Positions 1 to 9,056 of a stretch of DNA of 20,022 bases are shown piece by piece. The position numbers and the translations under genes are program-made. Source of the DNA: Eutrophobius sp051275005 (lineage in GTDB: Bacteria > Pseudomonadota > Gammaproteobacteria > Eutrophobiales > Eutrophobiaceae); contig JBNMOP010000049.1 in assembly GCA_051275005.1 (NCBI GenBank), forward strand, positions 1 through 20,022, given 5' to 3'. The notes under the pieces were generated by a model. That model did no database searches and had not been told where the DNA came from. It saw nothing but the letters and a program-made list of their open reading frames with translations. The first letter of the stretch is position 1. Every line of letters starts with the position of its first letter.

Positions 1-3000
1 CGCGTCTTTATTGAAGAAGCAGCAGGTGTCTCAAAATACAGGGAAAAACGTAGAGAAACAGAAAACCGAATGGGCCACACTCGTGAAAATCTGTCTAGGC
101 TAAGCGATATTAGGGATGAATTAGAAGAACAGTTGAATCGATTACAAAGACAGGCAAAGGCTGCTGAGCGATATCAGGTATTAAAACTGGAAGAACGTAA
201 GTTAAAAGCTGAAATTATGGCTTTGAATTACCGGGACCTAAAATTTGATATTACAAAACGTGAAGAAAAGGTACAGAGTCAAGAAACCAAGGTTGAACAA
301 TCTATAGCGAAACTACGGCATATAGAATCAGATATTGAGAAAAAACGACAAGATTTATCTGCGGCAAATGAATCGTTCAATGAGGTTCAATCCAGCTACT
401 ACCAGGTAGGTGGCGATATATCTCAACTTGAACAAAAAATTGAATATTCAAACGAAAAAATATCTACATTAACTAAAGATATTGAAAATATAAATGAATC
501 TATCAATAAGGCAAAGGAACAGTATAAGACAGATAAGCAAAAACTTGATGGCTTGATTGAAAAGGCAAAAACTCTTGAGCCAGAATTGTTGGGTTCACGT
601 AGTGACAGTAATAAAGCCTACGATTCACTAAATCATGCTGAGCAAGCAATGCAAAAATGGCAAGATGAGTGGGATGCGTACAAGGAAGCTGATGCTGATT
701 TCAATCAACAGATCGAAGTATCTAACACAAGAATAAATCATTTAAAAGAAGGTCTCGAGGAGATTTTTTACAGACGAGAAGGCCTGACTCAAGAATCTGA
801 TACGGTGGAGAAAGAAAGACTGGGAGGCAAACTTGAAGATCTGGATGCCTCATTGGAAGTAAAACTATCGGAAGTTCTCGACGCCAAGGAGACGCTTGTA
901 TCAAAACTAAATCAAGTTGTAGTTTCTAGGAATAAGATGACCTCAGTACAGGAAAAGGTTACTGAAAGCAGAACTCAACAACAAAAAATTGAAGGGACTC
1001 TGGCGGCCTTGGTTTCGTTGCAGAAAGGTAATGCCGATATTGGTCAAGATCAAATTGAAGGCTGGCTAACCAAGTTAGGTCTAGATTCCACAAAACGCTT
1101 ATATGAAGAAATTAATGTTGAACCAGATTGGGCACATGCTTTAGAAACAGTGCTCGGACAACACTTACAATCACATATCGTCAAAAATTTTGATGAGACG
1201 ATAAATGCACTTAATTCTCTTGCCAGCGGGAATATCAGTTTGGTTTCTTCGGAGAGCCAAAATTATCTAAAAACAGATAATCTTAATACAAGGTTGATTG
1301 ATAAAGTTTCTTATACCGGTTCTTTAGCAGATAATATTTTACAACAGGTTTATACAGCTGAAGATATCACGGAAGCACTGCATATTTATCCTAATCTTGC
1401 AGCGTCTGAATCAGTCGTGACGCGATCTGGAATATGGATTGGACTAGGGTGGGTGCGAGTCAACCAAAGTAGTGAAGAGGATAGCATCCTCTTGCGAGAA
1501 CAAAGAATACAATCATTAAAAAGTGAAAATGATAAATTATTGGGTGACATAAATGAACTTGGATCTGATTTAGAATCTATCAGGGTAGAGCTGAATAATG
1601 CCGAAGTTCAGCAGAAAAATGCTGAAAATTATGTAAATGAGTTACAGCAGGGTTTAACGACTACACAATCTCATACGGCAGAAATCCGCGGTAAAAATCA
1701 AACGGCTCAAAAAAGACTAGAACAGATACTCGAAGAGCTTGAAGTGTTAAAAGACCGGGAAGAATCGAGCAAAAAAGAGATAAGTAATATTGATAACTCT
1801 CTGGAAAGAACGCGTAACGACAAAACAAATCTCGAAGCGCAAAAAAATCAACTAATCGAAATTAAAAACAAACATCAGGAACTGTTAGACGGTGCAAGAA
1901 ACACATGGCAATCAACACATGAGCAAAGTCATGAGATTGCCCTCCAACTTGAATCATTAAGTTCTCAGAAAGCATCATTTGAACAGGCAAATAAACGAAC
2001 AGAAATACAAATTGGAAATTTTTCAGGACAATTAACAGATTTACAAAATTTACTTATTCAGGTAAAAGAACCTTTGCTTGAAATTAGGAAGAGCCTTGAA
2101 GCGAAACTAGCTATTAGAATTGAAACTGAAAAGAAATTAAGCCAGTCACGTGAAACAGTGCAGTCACTCGAATCGAATATTAGAGAAAAAGAGGTTTTGC
2201 GTAGTACAGCCGAACAAGAATCAGAGGAATGCAGGTTAATACTTGAAAATTTAAGATTAGAATCCCAGGAAATAAAAGTCAGGTTGCAAACTATCCTGGA
2301 ACAATTGCAGACTGAAAATCATCAGCCAGAAAAAATTCTGGCTGAGCTGGAAGAGGGTGCCAGCAAAGAAGAATGGCATCAAAAAATAAGTAAAACAGAA
2401 CAGAAAATACATCGACTGGGTCCTATAAATCTGGCTGCCATTGATGAATATAATCAGTTGAATGAAAGAAAACAGTATCTAGACCTGCAAAATAATGATC
2501 TTACTGAGGCTTTGACAACACTGGAAAATGCAATTCGTAAGATTGATAAGGAAACGAGGACGAGATTTAAGGAAACTTTCGATAATATAAATGACAATTT
2601 AAAAGAAATGTTTCCAATATTATTTGGTGGTGGTCATGCACTTTTGGAGCTGACTGGAAATGATCTGCTCGATACTGGCGTTGCAATTATGGCGAGACCT
2701 CCTGGCAAGAAAAACAGCAGCATCCATTTGTTATCTGGTGGTGAAAAAGCAATGACTGCTGTCGCACTTGTGTTTGCAATATTTAAATTGAATCCAGCCC
2801 CATTTTGTATATTGGACGAAGTTGACGCGCCACTTGATGATACAAATGCAGGTAGATTTAGTGATCTGCTAAAACAAATGTCTTCTGAAGTACAATTCCT
2901 GGTGATTACACATAACAAAATAACTATGGAAATTGCGCAACAACTATTGGGTGTTACCATGCATGAGGCGGGGGTATCACGACTGGTTACGGTAGATATC

Positions 3001-3033
3001 GAAGAAGCCATACAATTGGCAGCATCTGCCTGA
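1..3033 (+). CDS. smc: SMC chromosome-partition ATPase, 5'-truncated by window edge
   Basis: The reading frame is open from base 1, so the start lies upstream. The first codons read VFIEEAAGVSKYREKRRETE, the conserved SMC segment that follows the N-terminal head, so roughly 150 residues with Walker A are missing. Numbering from base 1: a coiled-coil arm occupies about 25-340, a globular hinge about 345-500, the returning coiled coil about 500-815, and the C-terminal ATPase head the rest. The head has the ABC signature LSGGEK (911-916) and Walker B CILDEVDAPLDD (Asp939, Glu940). SMC dimers work with ScpA/ScpB to compact and segregate the nucleoid. Family length is about 1160 residues, which fits 1010 here plus the missing part. 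The presence of SMC, not MukB, separates this organism from Enterobacterales. It heads the smc-zipA-ligA cluster known from Pseudomonas. Identification is firm. Confidence 0.97.
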   Translation, partial: RVFIEEAAGVSKYREKRRETENRMGHTRENLSRLSDIRDELEEQLNRLQRQAKAAERYQVLKLEERKLKAEIMALNYRDLKFDITKREEKVQSQETKVEQSIAKLRHIESDIEKKRQDLSAANESFNEVQSSYYQVGGDISQLEQKIEYSNEKISTLTKDIENINESINKAKEQYKTDKQKLDGLIEKAKTLEPELLGSRSDSNKAYDSLNHAEQAMQKWQDEWDAYKEADADFNQQIEVSNTRINHLKEGLEEIFYRREGLTQESDTVEKERLGGKLEDLDASLEVKLSEVLDAKETLVSKLNQVVVSRNKMTSVQEKVTESRTQQQKIEGTLAALVSLQKGNADIGQDQIEGWLTKLGLDSTKRLYEEINVEPDWAHALETVLGQHLQSHIVKNFDETINALNSLASGNISLVSSESQNYLKTDNLNTRLIDKVSYTGSLADNILQQVYTAEDITEALHIYPNLAASESVVTRSGIWIGLGWVRVNQSSEEDSILLREQRIQSLKSENDKLLGDINELGSDLESIRVELNNAEVQQKNAENYVNELQQGLTTTQSHTAEIRGKNQTAQKRLEQILEELEVLKDREESSKKEISNIDNSLERTRNDKTNLEAQKNQLIEIKNKHQELLDGARNTWQSTHEQSHEIALQLESLSSQKASFEQANKRTEIQIGNFSGQLTDLQNLLIQVKEPLLEIRKSLEAKLAIRIETEKKLSQSRETVQSLESNIREKEVLRSTAEQESEECRLILENLRLESQEIKVRLQTILEQLQTENHQPEKILAELEEGASKEEWHQKISKTEQKIHRLGPINLAAIDEYNQLNERKQYLDLQNNDLTEALTTLENAIRKIDKETRTRFKETFDNINDNLKEMFPILFGGGHALLELTGNDLLDTGVAIMARPPGKKNSSIHLLSGGEKAMTAVALVFAIFKLNPAPFCILDEVDAPLDDTNAGRFSDLLKQMSSEVQFLVITHNKITMEIAQQLLGVTMHEAGVSRLVTVDIEEAIQLAASA

Positions 3034-3054
3034 CGTACAATAAAATACAGTTAT

Positions 3055-3071
3055 CTATGAGTTTGTCATAG
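3055..3071 (+). other. Small perfect hairpin between smc and zipA
   Basis: Six bases CTATGA, a five-base spacer GTTTG, then TCATAG form a perfect inverted repeat 22 bases after the smc stop. Only three T residues follow before the sequence becomes mixed A/T, so it is at best a weak attenuator or an mRNA end-protecting stem. A strong intrinsic terminator is not supported. Function is inference only. Confidence 0.25.
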
Positions 3072-3123
3072 TTTAAATATTTATACCCTTTGATCATAAT
3101 AAAATATCCATAATATATTACCG

Positions 3124-3921
3124 ATGGATAATCTCCGTATCATTTTAATCTTGTTAGGTGTAGTCATTGTTGCATTAATCTATTTATGGGAACGCCTCCA
3201 AAGTAAAAATAATTTGGAAAAATACCGTGCACCATTGTCTGATTTTTCTGAAGATGAACCAGGCTTGGTGATCAGAACAACAACCAGATACGACGACGAC
3301 TTATCTTCTGAGTTAGCTGATCTTAAAAATTTTATGGGTGAAGTGTCACTATCTGATGTTAGCGAAGAATTAAATACAAATTTTAGCAGTGAATTAAATG
3401 AAAAATCAGAAGAAAATGCAAATATTGGCAATGCTGATAATGCAAATTCAAATTCAAACTCAGCAAACCTTGCTGATAAAAATAATATTCTCAAAGAGAA
3501 TAATCACTCTGAACTTACGGAACATATAGTTATACTTCATATCGTTGCAATGGAACAAGAATCTATTAAGGGTCTTGATATCCTTATGGCCGCAAAAAAG
3601 ATGGGCTTTGAATTTGGTGATATGAATATATTTCATTATTACAATGGAAAATCCTCTACTGAGACTCCAGCCCTATTTAATCTGGTAAATATGTATGAAC
3701 CGGGATACTTCGTATTAGAAGATATGGAAAATTATCTTACTAAAGGAATTTCAGTATTTGCCAGCTTAGTGAACGATGACAAAGCAATTTCAAAATTTGA
3801 AACGATGTTAGATGTTACAAAAAAGATGGCGTCACTTTTAAAATGTGATTTGTTAGGACCAGATAAACTACCTATAACTGAGGAAACAGTGACTAATATT
3901 TACCTTCAATTTCGTCAATAA
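3124..3921 (+). CDS. zipA: Cell division protein ZipA
   Basis: ZipA is a bitopic inner-membrane protein that tethers FtsZ polymers to the membrane at the septum. The 265-residue product has a hydrophobic N-terminal anchor (about residues 4-22, IILILLGVVIVALIYLW) followed by basic residues, a low-complexity linker (about 40-130), and a C-terminal FtsZ-binding domain (about 133-265) recognisable from VILHIVAME, an MGFEFGDMNIFHYY segment and FVLEDMENYLTKG. The linker is acidic and Asn/Ser-rich with very little proline, whereas the E. coli linker is Pro/Gln-rich. The ATG at 3124 is used because it puts the anchor at the N terminus as in the family; no good ribosome-binding site precedes it. It sits 90 bases after smc and 14 before ligA, the usual order in non-enteric gammaproteobacteria. 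Confidence 0.95.
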   Translation: MDNLRIILILLGVVIVALIYLWERLQSKNNLEKYRAPLSDFSEDEPGLVIRTTTRYDDDLSSELADLKNFMGEVSLSDVSEELNTNFSSELNEKSEENANIGNADNANSNSNSANLADKNNILKENNHSELTEHIVILHIVAMEQESIKGLDILMAAKKMGFEFGDMNIFHYYNGKSSTETPALFNLVNMYEPGYFVLEDMENYLTKGISVFASLVNDDKAISKFETMLDVTKKMASLLKCDLLGPDKLPITEETVTNIYLQFRQ

Positions 3922-3935
3922 CAACCAAACCAGGT

Positions 3936-5942
3936 ATGAACAAATTACAAACCCGAAAAAAAATTGAAGAATTACATCGGGTAATAAACCATTATAATTA
4001 CCAGTATAATGTGCTTGATGAACCAATTATTCCCGATGTTGCATATGATCAGCTATACCAGGAATTGCTCGATATTGAGGAGACATATCCTGATCTTGTA
4101 ACAGACGATTCCCCCACTCAACGAGTTGGCGCCAAACCCCTGGCTGCATTTGTTGAAATTCAACATAAAATGCCCATGCTTTCTCTAGGAAATGCATTTA
4201 ATGAAAATGAAATGCAAGCATTTGACTCTAGACTTTGTGAAAAATTAGGTATAGATATCGTTGAATATGCTGCAGAAACAAAACTTGATGGGCTAGCTGT
4301 CAGCTTATTATATGAAAATGGTAAGTATGTTCATGCGGCCACCAGGGGTGATGGGCACACTGGCGAAAATGTAACTCAGAACGTCAAGACAATTAAATCA
4401 ATTCCTTTAAATTTATTAGGCTCAGGCTTCCCGGAGATTGTTGAAGTCCGTGGCGAAGTAATAATGGCCAAACGTAAATTTAAAGAATTCAATGAAAGGC
4501 AAATACAAATTAATGGCAAGGTATTCGTAAATCCCAGAAATGCCGCTGCAGGGAGTCTTAGGCAGTTAGATCCTGTAATCACCTCTGAGAGACCGCTATC
4601 CTTTTTAGCTTATGGTTTAGGTTTTTATAGTGATGATGTCATGTTTTCCACACATTCTGATGTAATGAATAAAATCAAAAATTGGGGTGTTCCTGTGTCA
4701 ACAGATATAGAGCAGGTGAAAGGGTTGTCTGGATGTTTGAAATATTATGCTTATATTTCACAAAAACGATCAAAATTGTTATACGAAATTGATGGTGTTG
4801 TTTTTAAAGTAAATTCATTCGATGAGCAAAATACATTAGGTTTTGTTTCGAGGGCACCTAGATGGGCAATTGCATATAAATTTCCACCCGAAGAAGTAGT
4901 TACAACAGTGCTAGATATTGAAATTCAGGTTGGAAGAACTGGTGCACTGACTCCAGTGGCTAGATTAGTCCCGGTATTTGTAGGAGGCGTGACAGTAACT
5001 AATGCAACATTACATAATATCGATGAAGTTCAACGCAAAGATGTCAGAGTAGGGGACACTGTAATTGTTCGCAGAGCTGGAGATGTAATTCCAGAAGTAG
5101 CAAAAGTAGTACTAAACAATCGACCTGATATCAGCAAGCCGTTTAAAATGCCTGATCAATGCCCAGATTGTGGCTCAAAAGTTTTCCGTTCTGAAGCAGA
5201 ATCAGTTTTTCGTTGTACTGGGGGCCTATACTGTCCCACTCAGTGTATACAATCGATTATTCATTTCGCTTCACGCCGTGCAATGAATATTGATGGGCTA
5301 GGTAACAGGTTGGTTGAACAATTATTTACAGCAGGCTTAATTAAAAACGTTGCCGATATCTATGAAATTCAAATAAAAGATTTAGAATTGCTGGAGCGAA
5401 TGGGAGAAAAATCATCAGTTAATTTAAAAACTGCCATCGAAATCAGTAAAACAACAAGTCTGAATAAATTTTTGTATAGTTTGGGGATACGTGAAGTAGG
5501 AGAGTCCACAGCCAGATCACTCGCTAATTATTTTTCTTCACTTGATAAATTGATTGCTGCAAATGAAGAAGAACTGGTTGAGGTTCCAGATGTTGGACCT
5601 GTGGTAGCCAGAAATATCAAAAACTTTTTTGAAGAAGATCATAATCGCGACGTAATTACCAGATTAATTGAGAGCGGAATAAATTGGCCTGAGATTGAAA
5701 TGACTGAATCGAGTAAATTGTTTGGTAAGATGTTTGTACTTACCGGAACATTAACCTCCATGTCTCGTAATCAGGCTCGAGATAGATTAATTGCAAAGGG
5801 CGCCAAGGTTACTAATTCTGTATCTAAAAAAACAGATTATGTTGTTGTAGGTGACACACCGGGGAGCAAGGCTGATAAGGCAGAAAAAAATGGTGTTCAG
5901 ATAATCGATGAACAAACCTTACAGGAGTTATTGTCAGAATAA
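3936..5942 (+). CDS. ligA: NAD-dependent DNA ligase LigA
   Basis: LigA seals nicks between Okazaki fragments and in repair, using NAD+ to adenylate its active-site lysine. The 668 residues match the family length (E. coli 671). Order of domains: N-terminal Ia domain (YxxY-type segment near residues 20-25), adenylation domain with the KLDG motif (catalytic Lys116), OB fold around 320-400, a four-cysteine zinc finger (Cys409, Cys412, Cys427, Cys433, essentially the E. coli positions), helix-hairpin-helix repeats about 440-580, and a C-terminal BRCT domain from about 590 (FGKMFVLTGTL, then TDYVVVGD and GSKADKAEK). All key residues are present. The start lies 14 bases after the zipA stop, so co-transcription is likely. 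It is convergent with nadB across a 60-base gap. Confidence 0.98.
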   Translation: MNKLQTRKKIEELHRVINHYNYQYNVLDEPIIPDVAYDQLYQELLDIEETYPDLVTDDSPTQRVGAKPLAAFVEIQHKMPMLSLGNAFNENEMQAFDSRLCEKLGIDIVEYAAETKLDGLAVSLLYENGKYVHAATRGDGHTGENVTQNVKTIKSIPLNLLGSGFPEIVEVRGEVIMAKRKFKEFNERQIQINGKVFVNPRNAAAGSLRQLDPVITSERPLSFLAYGLGFYSDDVMFSTHSDVMNKIKNWGVPVSTDIEQVKGLSGCLKYYAYISQKRSKLLYEIDGVVFKVNSFDEQNTLGFVSRAPRWAIAYKFPPEEVVTTVLDIEIQVGRTGALTPVARLVPVFVGGVTVTNATLHNIDEVQRKDVRVGDTVIVRRAGDVIPEVAKVVLNNRPDISKPFKMPDQCPDCGSKVFRSEAESVFRCTGGLYCPTQCIQSIIHFASRRAMNIDGLGNRLVEQLFTAGLIKNVADIYEIQIKDLELLERMGEKSSVNLKTAIEISKTTSLNKFLYSLGIREVGESTARSLANYFSSLDKLIAANEEELVEVPDVGPVVARNIKNFFEEDHNRDVITRLIESGINWPEIEMTESSKLFGKMFVLTGTLTSMSRNQARDRLIAKGAKVTNSVSKKTDYVVVGDTPGSKADKAEKNGVQIIDEQTLQELLSE

Positions 5943-6002
5943 TCAGTGCTAAGATATTTAAGTGTTTTTTTTCTCTATGACTATTTAAGAAGTAGTAATT
6001 AT

Positions 6003-7631
6003 CTATTTAACAGAATTATTTGAACTATTCTCAAATTGAAGAATAGAATATTTCCCCGCATTATTGACTGCCCGGAGAGGGTAATCAATTGAGTAGTGAA
6101 GACCTCTGCTTTCTGTTCTTTGTATCGCACTGTCTATAATCAATGAAGCAATATCAGCAAGGTTACGTAATTCAATTAAATCATTATTAATGCGAAAATG
6201 ACTGTAATATTCCTGAATTTCACCTTGTAAAAGTCTTATCCTGTTTTGCGCTCTTTTAAGTCTTTTTGATGAACGCACTATGCCAACGTAATCCCACATA
6301 AAACGTCTGATTTCATCCCAATTATGTGCGACGACTACCTCTTCATCAGAATCTGTGACCTTGGTTTCATCCCAGACAGGTAATTCAGATGGGTATACGA
6401 GTTCAGGTAAAGTGGCCATTATGTCTTTAAACGCTGAATGAGCGAATACAACACATTCAAGTAAAGAATTACTAGCCATTCTGTTTGCGCCATGTAAACC
6501 GGAGCATGTGACCTCTCCAATCGCATATAATCCAGAGAGATCAGTTCGACCATGTCTGTCTATCATCACCCCGCCACAGGTATAATGCGCTGCAGGAACT
6601 ATAGGGATAGGTTGTTTTGTAATATCAAAACCATGTTGTAGACACCTCGCGTATATAGTTGGAAAATGTTCAATAATAAAGTCGGATTCACGGTGACTGA
6701 TATCCAGATACATACATTCTGCGCCCTGGCGTTTCATCTCATGATCTATGGCCCTAGCTACAACATCTCGGGGCGCCATTTCTTGTCTCGAATCATAACG
6801 ATCCAAAAATGAAGTTCCATTGGCTCTGATTAGTTTTGCCCCTTCGCCTCTCAAGGCCTCGGATATCAGGAAAGATTTTGCCTCAGGATGATAGAGGCAG
6901 GTTGGGTGAAATTGTATAAATTCCATATTTGCAATTCTGCAACCAGAGCGCCATGCCATGGCTATGCCATCACCCGTACAAATATCTGGATTACTTGTAT
7001 ATAAATACACTTTTCCGGCCCCTCCAGTGGCCAGAACAACAGACTTTGCTCTATAAACATTAACTGATTCGGATTTTTGATCATATACGTATGCGCCCAG
7101 GCAACGGTTATTTTCTACGCCATTTTTGTGAGTTTTAATCAAATCTATTGCAGTATGAAATTCATATAAATCTATATTGACATGACTTCTTACTCTATTC
7201 TCCAATGTACTTTCGATTGCTCTTCCGGTGGAATCTGCAGAATGAAGAATACGACGATGGCTGTGGCCACCTTCCCGATGCAAATGATATTCGTTACCAT
7301 CGTGTTCAGTGGAACGGGTAAAATTTACACCGATATCAATCAACCAATTAATACTCTTCTTACCATTTTCAACGACAAATTTGACAATTTCTGGGTCACA
7401 TAATCCACCACCCACCTTGATAGTATCCTGGACGTGTGATTCGATACTGTCTTGATTATCTAATACTGCAGATATACCACCTTGAGCATAAAATGTTGCG
7501 CCTTCACTTATCGTTGCCTTGGAAATAACCGCAATTTTAACATTGGATGATTCTGCTAATTGTAAGGCGAGACTTAGACCAGAAGCGCCGCTTCCGATGA
7601 TTAGGACATCATGTAGGTATTGGTTACTCAT
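6003..7631 (-). CDS. nadB: L-aspartate oxidase NadB
   Basis: NadB is the FAD enzyme that oxidises L-aspartate to iminoaspartate, which NadA then converts to quinolinate for de novo NAD synthesis. The 542 residues equal the family norm (E. coli 540). The N terminus carries the dinucleotide-binding GSGASG motif (about residues 13-18). The active-site regions are FHPTCLYHP (His242) and APRDVVARAID (Arg288), matching E. coli His244 and Arg290. The FAD-contacting YAIGEVTCSGLHGANRMASN stretch is intact. The ATG at 7631 lies just before the FAD motif and is the natural start, though no strong ribosome-binding site precedes it. It is divergent from the rpoE operon, the same arrangement as in Pseudomonas and E. 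coli. nadA and nadC are not in the window. Confidence 0.97.
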   Translation of the reverse strand: MSNQYLHDVLIIGSGASGLSLALQLAESSNVKIAVISKATISEGATFYAQGGISAVLDNQDSIESHVQDTIKVGGGLCDPEIVKFVVENGKKSINWLIDIGVNFTRSTEHDGNEYHLHREGGHSHRRILHSADSTGRAIESTLENRVRSHVNIDLYEFHTAIDLIKTHKNGVENNRCLGAYVYDQKSESVNVYRAKSVVLATGGAGKVYLYTSNPDICTGDGIAMAWRSGCRIANMEFIQFHPTCLYHPEAKSFLISEALRGEGAKLIRANGTSFLDRYDSRQEMAPRDVVARAIDHEMKRQGAECMYLDISHRESDFIIEHFPTIYARCLQHGFDITKQPIPIVPAAHYTCGGVMIDRHGRTDLSGLYAIGEVTCSGLHGANRMASNSLLECVVFAHSAFKDIMATLPELVYPSELPVWDETKVTDSDEEVVVAHNWDEIRRFMWDYVGIVRSSKRLKRAQNRIRLLQGEIQEYYSHFRINNDLIELRNLADIASLIIDSAIQRTESRGLHYSIDYPLRAVNNAGKYSILQFENSSNNSVK

Positions 7632-7888
7632 GCGATCTAAGATAAGATGTCCAGTTTACAACCTAAGCTATTGAAATAAAAGATAATGAAGGAATGATAT
7701 CTTGCATAATAATATTATATATAAATTGGCGAGATAAAATTAACAGAAAAATATTATTTCGTATCTAGATTTAAGGATTACGAATAAAATTTATTATTAG
7801 AAGGATCTGGTAACATTTCTTCTATGGGTTTGATTAATGAAATTAGTTTTTTTAAAAATTGTACTAATAAGATATCCAGGTTGCATCA
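7632..7888. promoter_or_regulatory. Divergent nadB / rpoE promoter spacer
   Basis: This very AT-rich spacer of 257 bases must carry the promoters of both divergent units. On the minus strand a TATAAT hexamer (complement of 7714-7719) lies about 80 bases before the nadB start, with only a poor -35 match (TAATTT at 17-base spacing). On the plus strand I found no convincing match to the sigma-E/AlgU consensus (GAACTT, 16-17 bases, TCTGA), although rpoE genes are usually autoregulated. AGG at 7878-7880, eight bases before the rpoE GTG, is the likely ribosome-binding site. No small gene is visible. That promoters are here follows from the layout; exact sites are uncertain. Confidence 0.5.
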
Positions 7889-8470
7889 GTGGGTAATATT
7901 GAAGCCGATCTGGAATTGGTAAACAGGGTTAAACAGGGGGATAAGGCTGCATTTGACTTACTTGTCATAAAATACCAGTCCCGGATAGTAAATCTTGCAA
8001 TGAGATTTGTCAGGAATCAAGCAGATGCGCTGGATATTACACAAGAAGCTTTTATTAAAGCCTATCGTGCAATGCCAAATTTTAGGGGTGATAGTGCATT
8101 TTATACCTGGTTGTACCGGATTACAGTAAATACTGCCAAGAATTATCTGGCGGTTAAGTCAAACCGCAGATTACCAGAAGTTGAACAAGATCCATCTGAA
8201 ATGGAACAAATTGACACCGGCACTGCTCTAAAGGATTTAGCGACACCGGAGAATCTTCTTTTAACACAAGAGATCCAGGATACGATTGTACGTGCAATTG
8301 ATAATTTACCTGAAGATCTCAGGACTGCGATTACATTGCGAGAGTTGGAAGGGTTAAGTTATGAGGAAATAGCCGTAACCATGGACTGTCCTATTGGAAC
8401 AGTTAGATCGAGGATATTTCGAGCCAGAGAGGCCATAGATACGTTATTAAAACCACTTATAAATGATTGA
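7889..8470 (+). CDS. rpoE: ECF sigma factor RpoE/AlgU
   Basis: This is the alternative sigma factor that directs RNA polymerase to envelope-stress genes. The 193-residue product shows sigma region 2 (about residues 20-95, with DITQEAFIKAYRAMPNFRGD and FYTWLYRITVNTAKN) and region 4 (about 130-185, with LPEDLRTAITLRELEGLSYE and GTVRSRIFRAREAID). It resembles Pseudomonas AlgU closely along its whole length. The start is a GTG: an in-frame TAA at 7868-7870 and the absence of any ATG leave no better choice, and the N terminus then aligns with the family. It is followed by its own anti-sigma gene with an 8-base overlap, which implies coupled translation so that sigma and anti-sigma are made together. 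Activity is expected to be released by regulated proteolysis of the anti-sigma factor. Confidence 0.97.
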   Translation: MGNIEADLELVNRVKQGDKAAFDLLVIKYQSRIVNLAMRFVRNQADALDITQEAFIKAYRAMPNFRGDSAFYTWLYRITVNTAKNYLAVKSNRRLPEVEQDPSEMEQIDTGTALKDLATPENLLLTQEIQDTIVRAIDNLPEDLRTAITLRELEGLSYEEIAVTMDCPIGTVRSRIFRAREAIDTLLKPLIND

Positions 8471-9056
8471 GATACAAAAAATGACAGAGCAGAAACGTGA
8501 GAAAATATCCATTTTTATGGATGGTGAATCAGACATTAATGAATTTTCAACACTTCCACTTGATGATGAATTAAAAGCTATCTGGCATCGATATCATCTT
8601 ATTACCGACGTTTTGCATCAGAGAACACCCTTAAATTCACAAATCTCTTTATCTCAAAAAATTTCAGACTCTATAAAACAAGAACCAACTGTGTTATCAC
8701 CAGCACGAAAAGCTCTACCAGGATTTTTCAAACCTCTCGCCGGAATGGCGATTGCCGCATCTGTTGCTGTTATAGCAATTTTGGGGATACAGCAATATCA
8801 GTCGAATAACTTGCCTTCTGAAAATCAAACTGCACAAATTCAACAATTACAATTACAATCACAGCCATCTAACCTCAATTTTGGCGTACAGGGATCTGTT
8901 CCCGATGTGCAGACCGCACGACCAGTCAGAATGGAAATGCAATCCGATCTACGGATTAATCGCTACATTTTAAATCATAATGAATATCAATCTAATGTAG
9001 GTGTTCAGGGCGTTACTCCACACATCAGATTGGTAACAACCGATACAAATGAGTAA
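8463..9056 (+). CDS. rseA: Anti-sigma-E factor RseA/MucA
   Basis: RseA/MucA is a single-pass inner-membrane protein whose cytoplasmic domain holds RpoE inactive and whose periplasmic part is bound by RseB. The N-terminal part has the family-typical FMDGE motif followed by an acidic stretch. A transmembrane helix spans about residues 88-108 (GMAIAASVAVIAILGIQQY). The periplasmic part begins Gln-rich and ends with the conserved INRYILNHNEY and a PHIRLV element known from RseA/MucA C termini. Two starts are possible: ATG 8463, overlapping rpoE by 8 bases, or ATG 8481, ten bases after the rpoE stop, preceded by TGAG at 8468-8471. The second gives the more family-like MTEQKREKIS start. The site-1 protease DegS/AlgW is not encoded in this window. 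Confidence 0.93.
   Translation: MIEIQKMTEQKREKISIFMDGESDINEFSTLPLDDELKAIWHRYHLITDVLHQRTPLNSQISLSQKISDSIKQEPTVLSPARKALPGFFKPLAGMAIAASVAVIAILGIQQYQSNNLPSENQTAQIQQLQLQSQPSNLNFGVQGSVPDVQTARPVRMEMQSDLRINRYILNHNEYQSNVGVQGVTPHIRLVTTDTNE

Noticed and set aside
2634..3011. Open frame of 125 codons on the minus strand inside smc
   Set aside because: It is fully within the conserved SMC head-coding region on the other strand and shows no recognisable domain; a shadow frame.
3180..3494. Open frame of 104 codons on the minus strand inside zipA
   Set aside because: It is antisense to the low-complexity ZipA linker, and its Phe/Ser richness simply mirrors the Asn/Glu codons of zipA.
5944..5972. Possible intrinsic terminator after ligA ending in eight T residues (5965-5972)
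   Set aside because: The sequence before the T run forms no stable stem: pairing of CTAAG with TTTAAG is interrupted and contains almost no G-C pairs.
7182..7403. Open frame of 73 codons on the plus strand inside nadB
   Set aside because: It lies antisense to conserved nadB sequence and has no ribosome-binding site or family resemblance.
7810..7850. Possible sigma-E autoregulatory promoter upstream of rpoE (GGTAAC followed about 15 bases later by TTTGA)
   Set aside because: Neither element matches GAACTT or TCTGA well, and such partial matches are expected by chance in AT-rich sequence.
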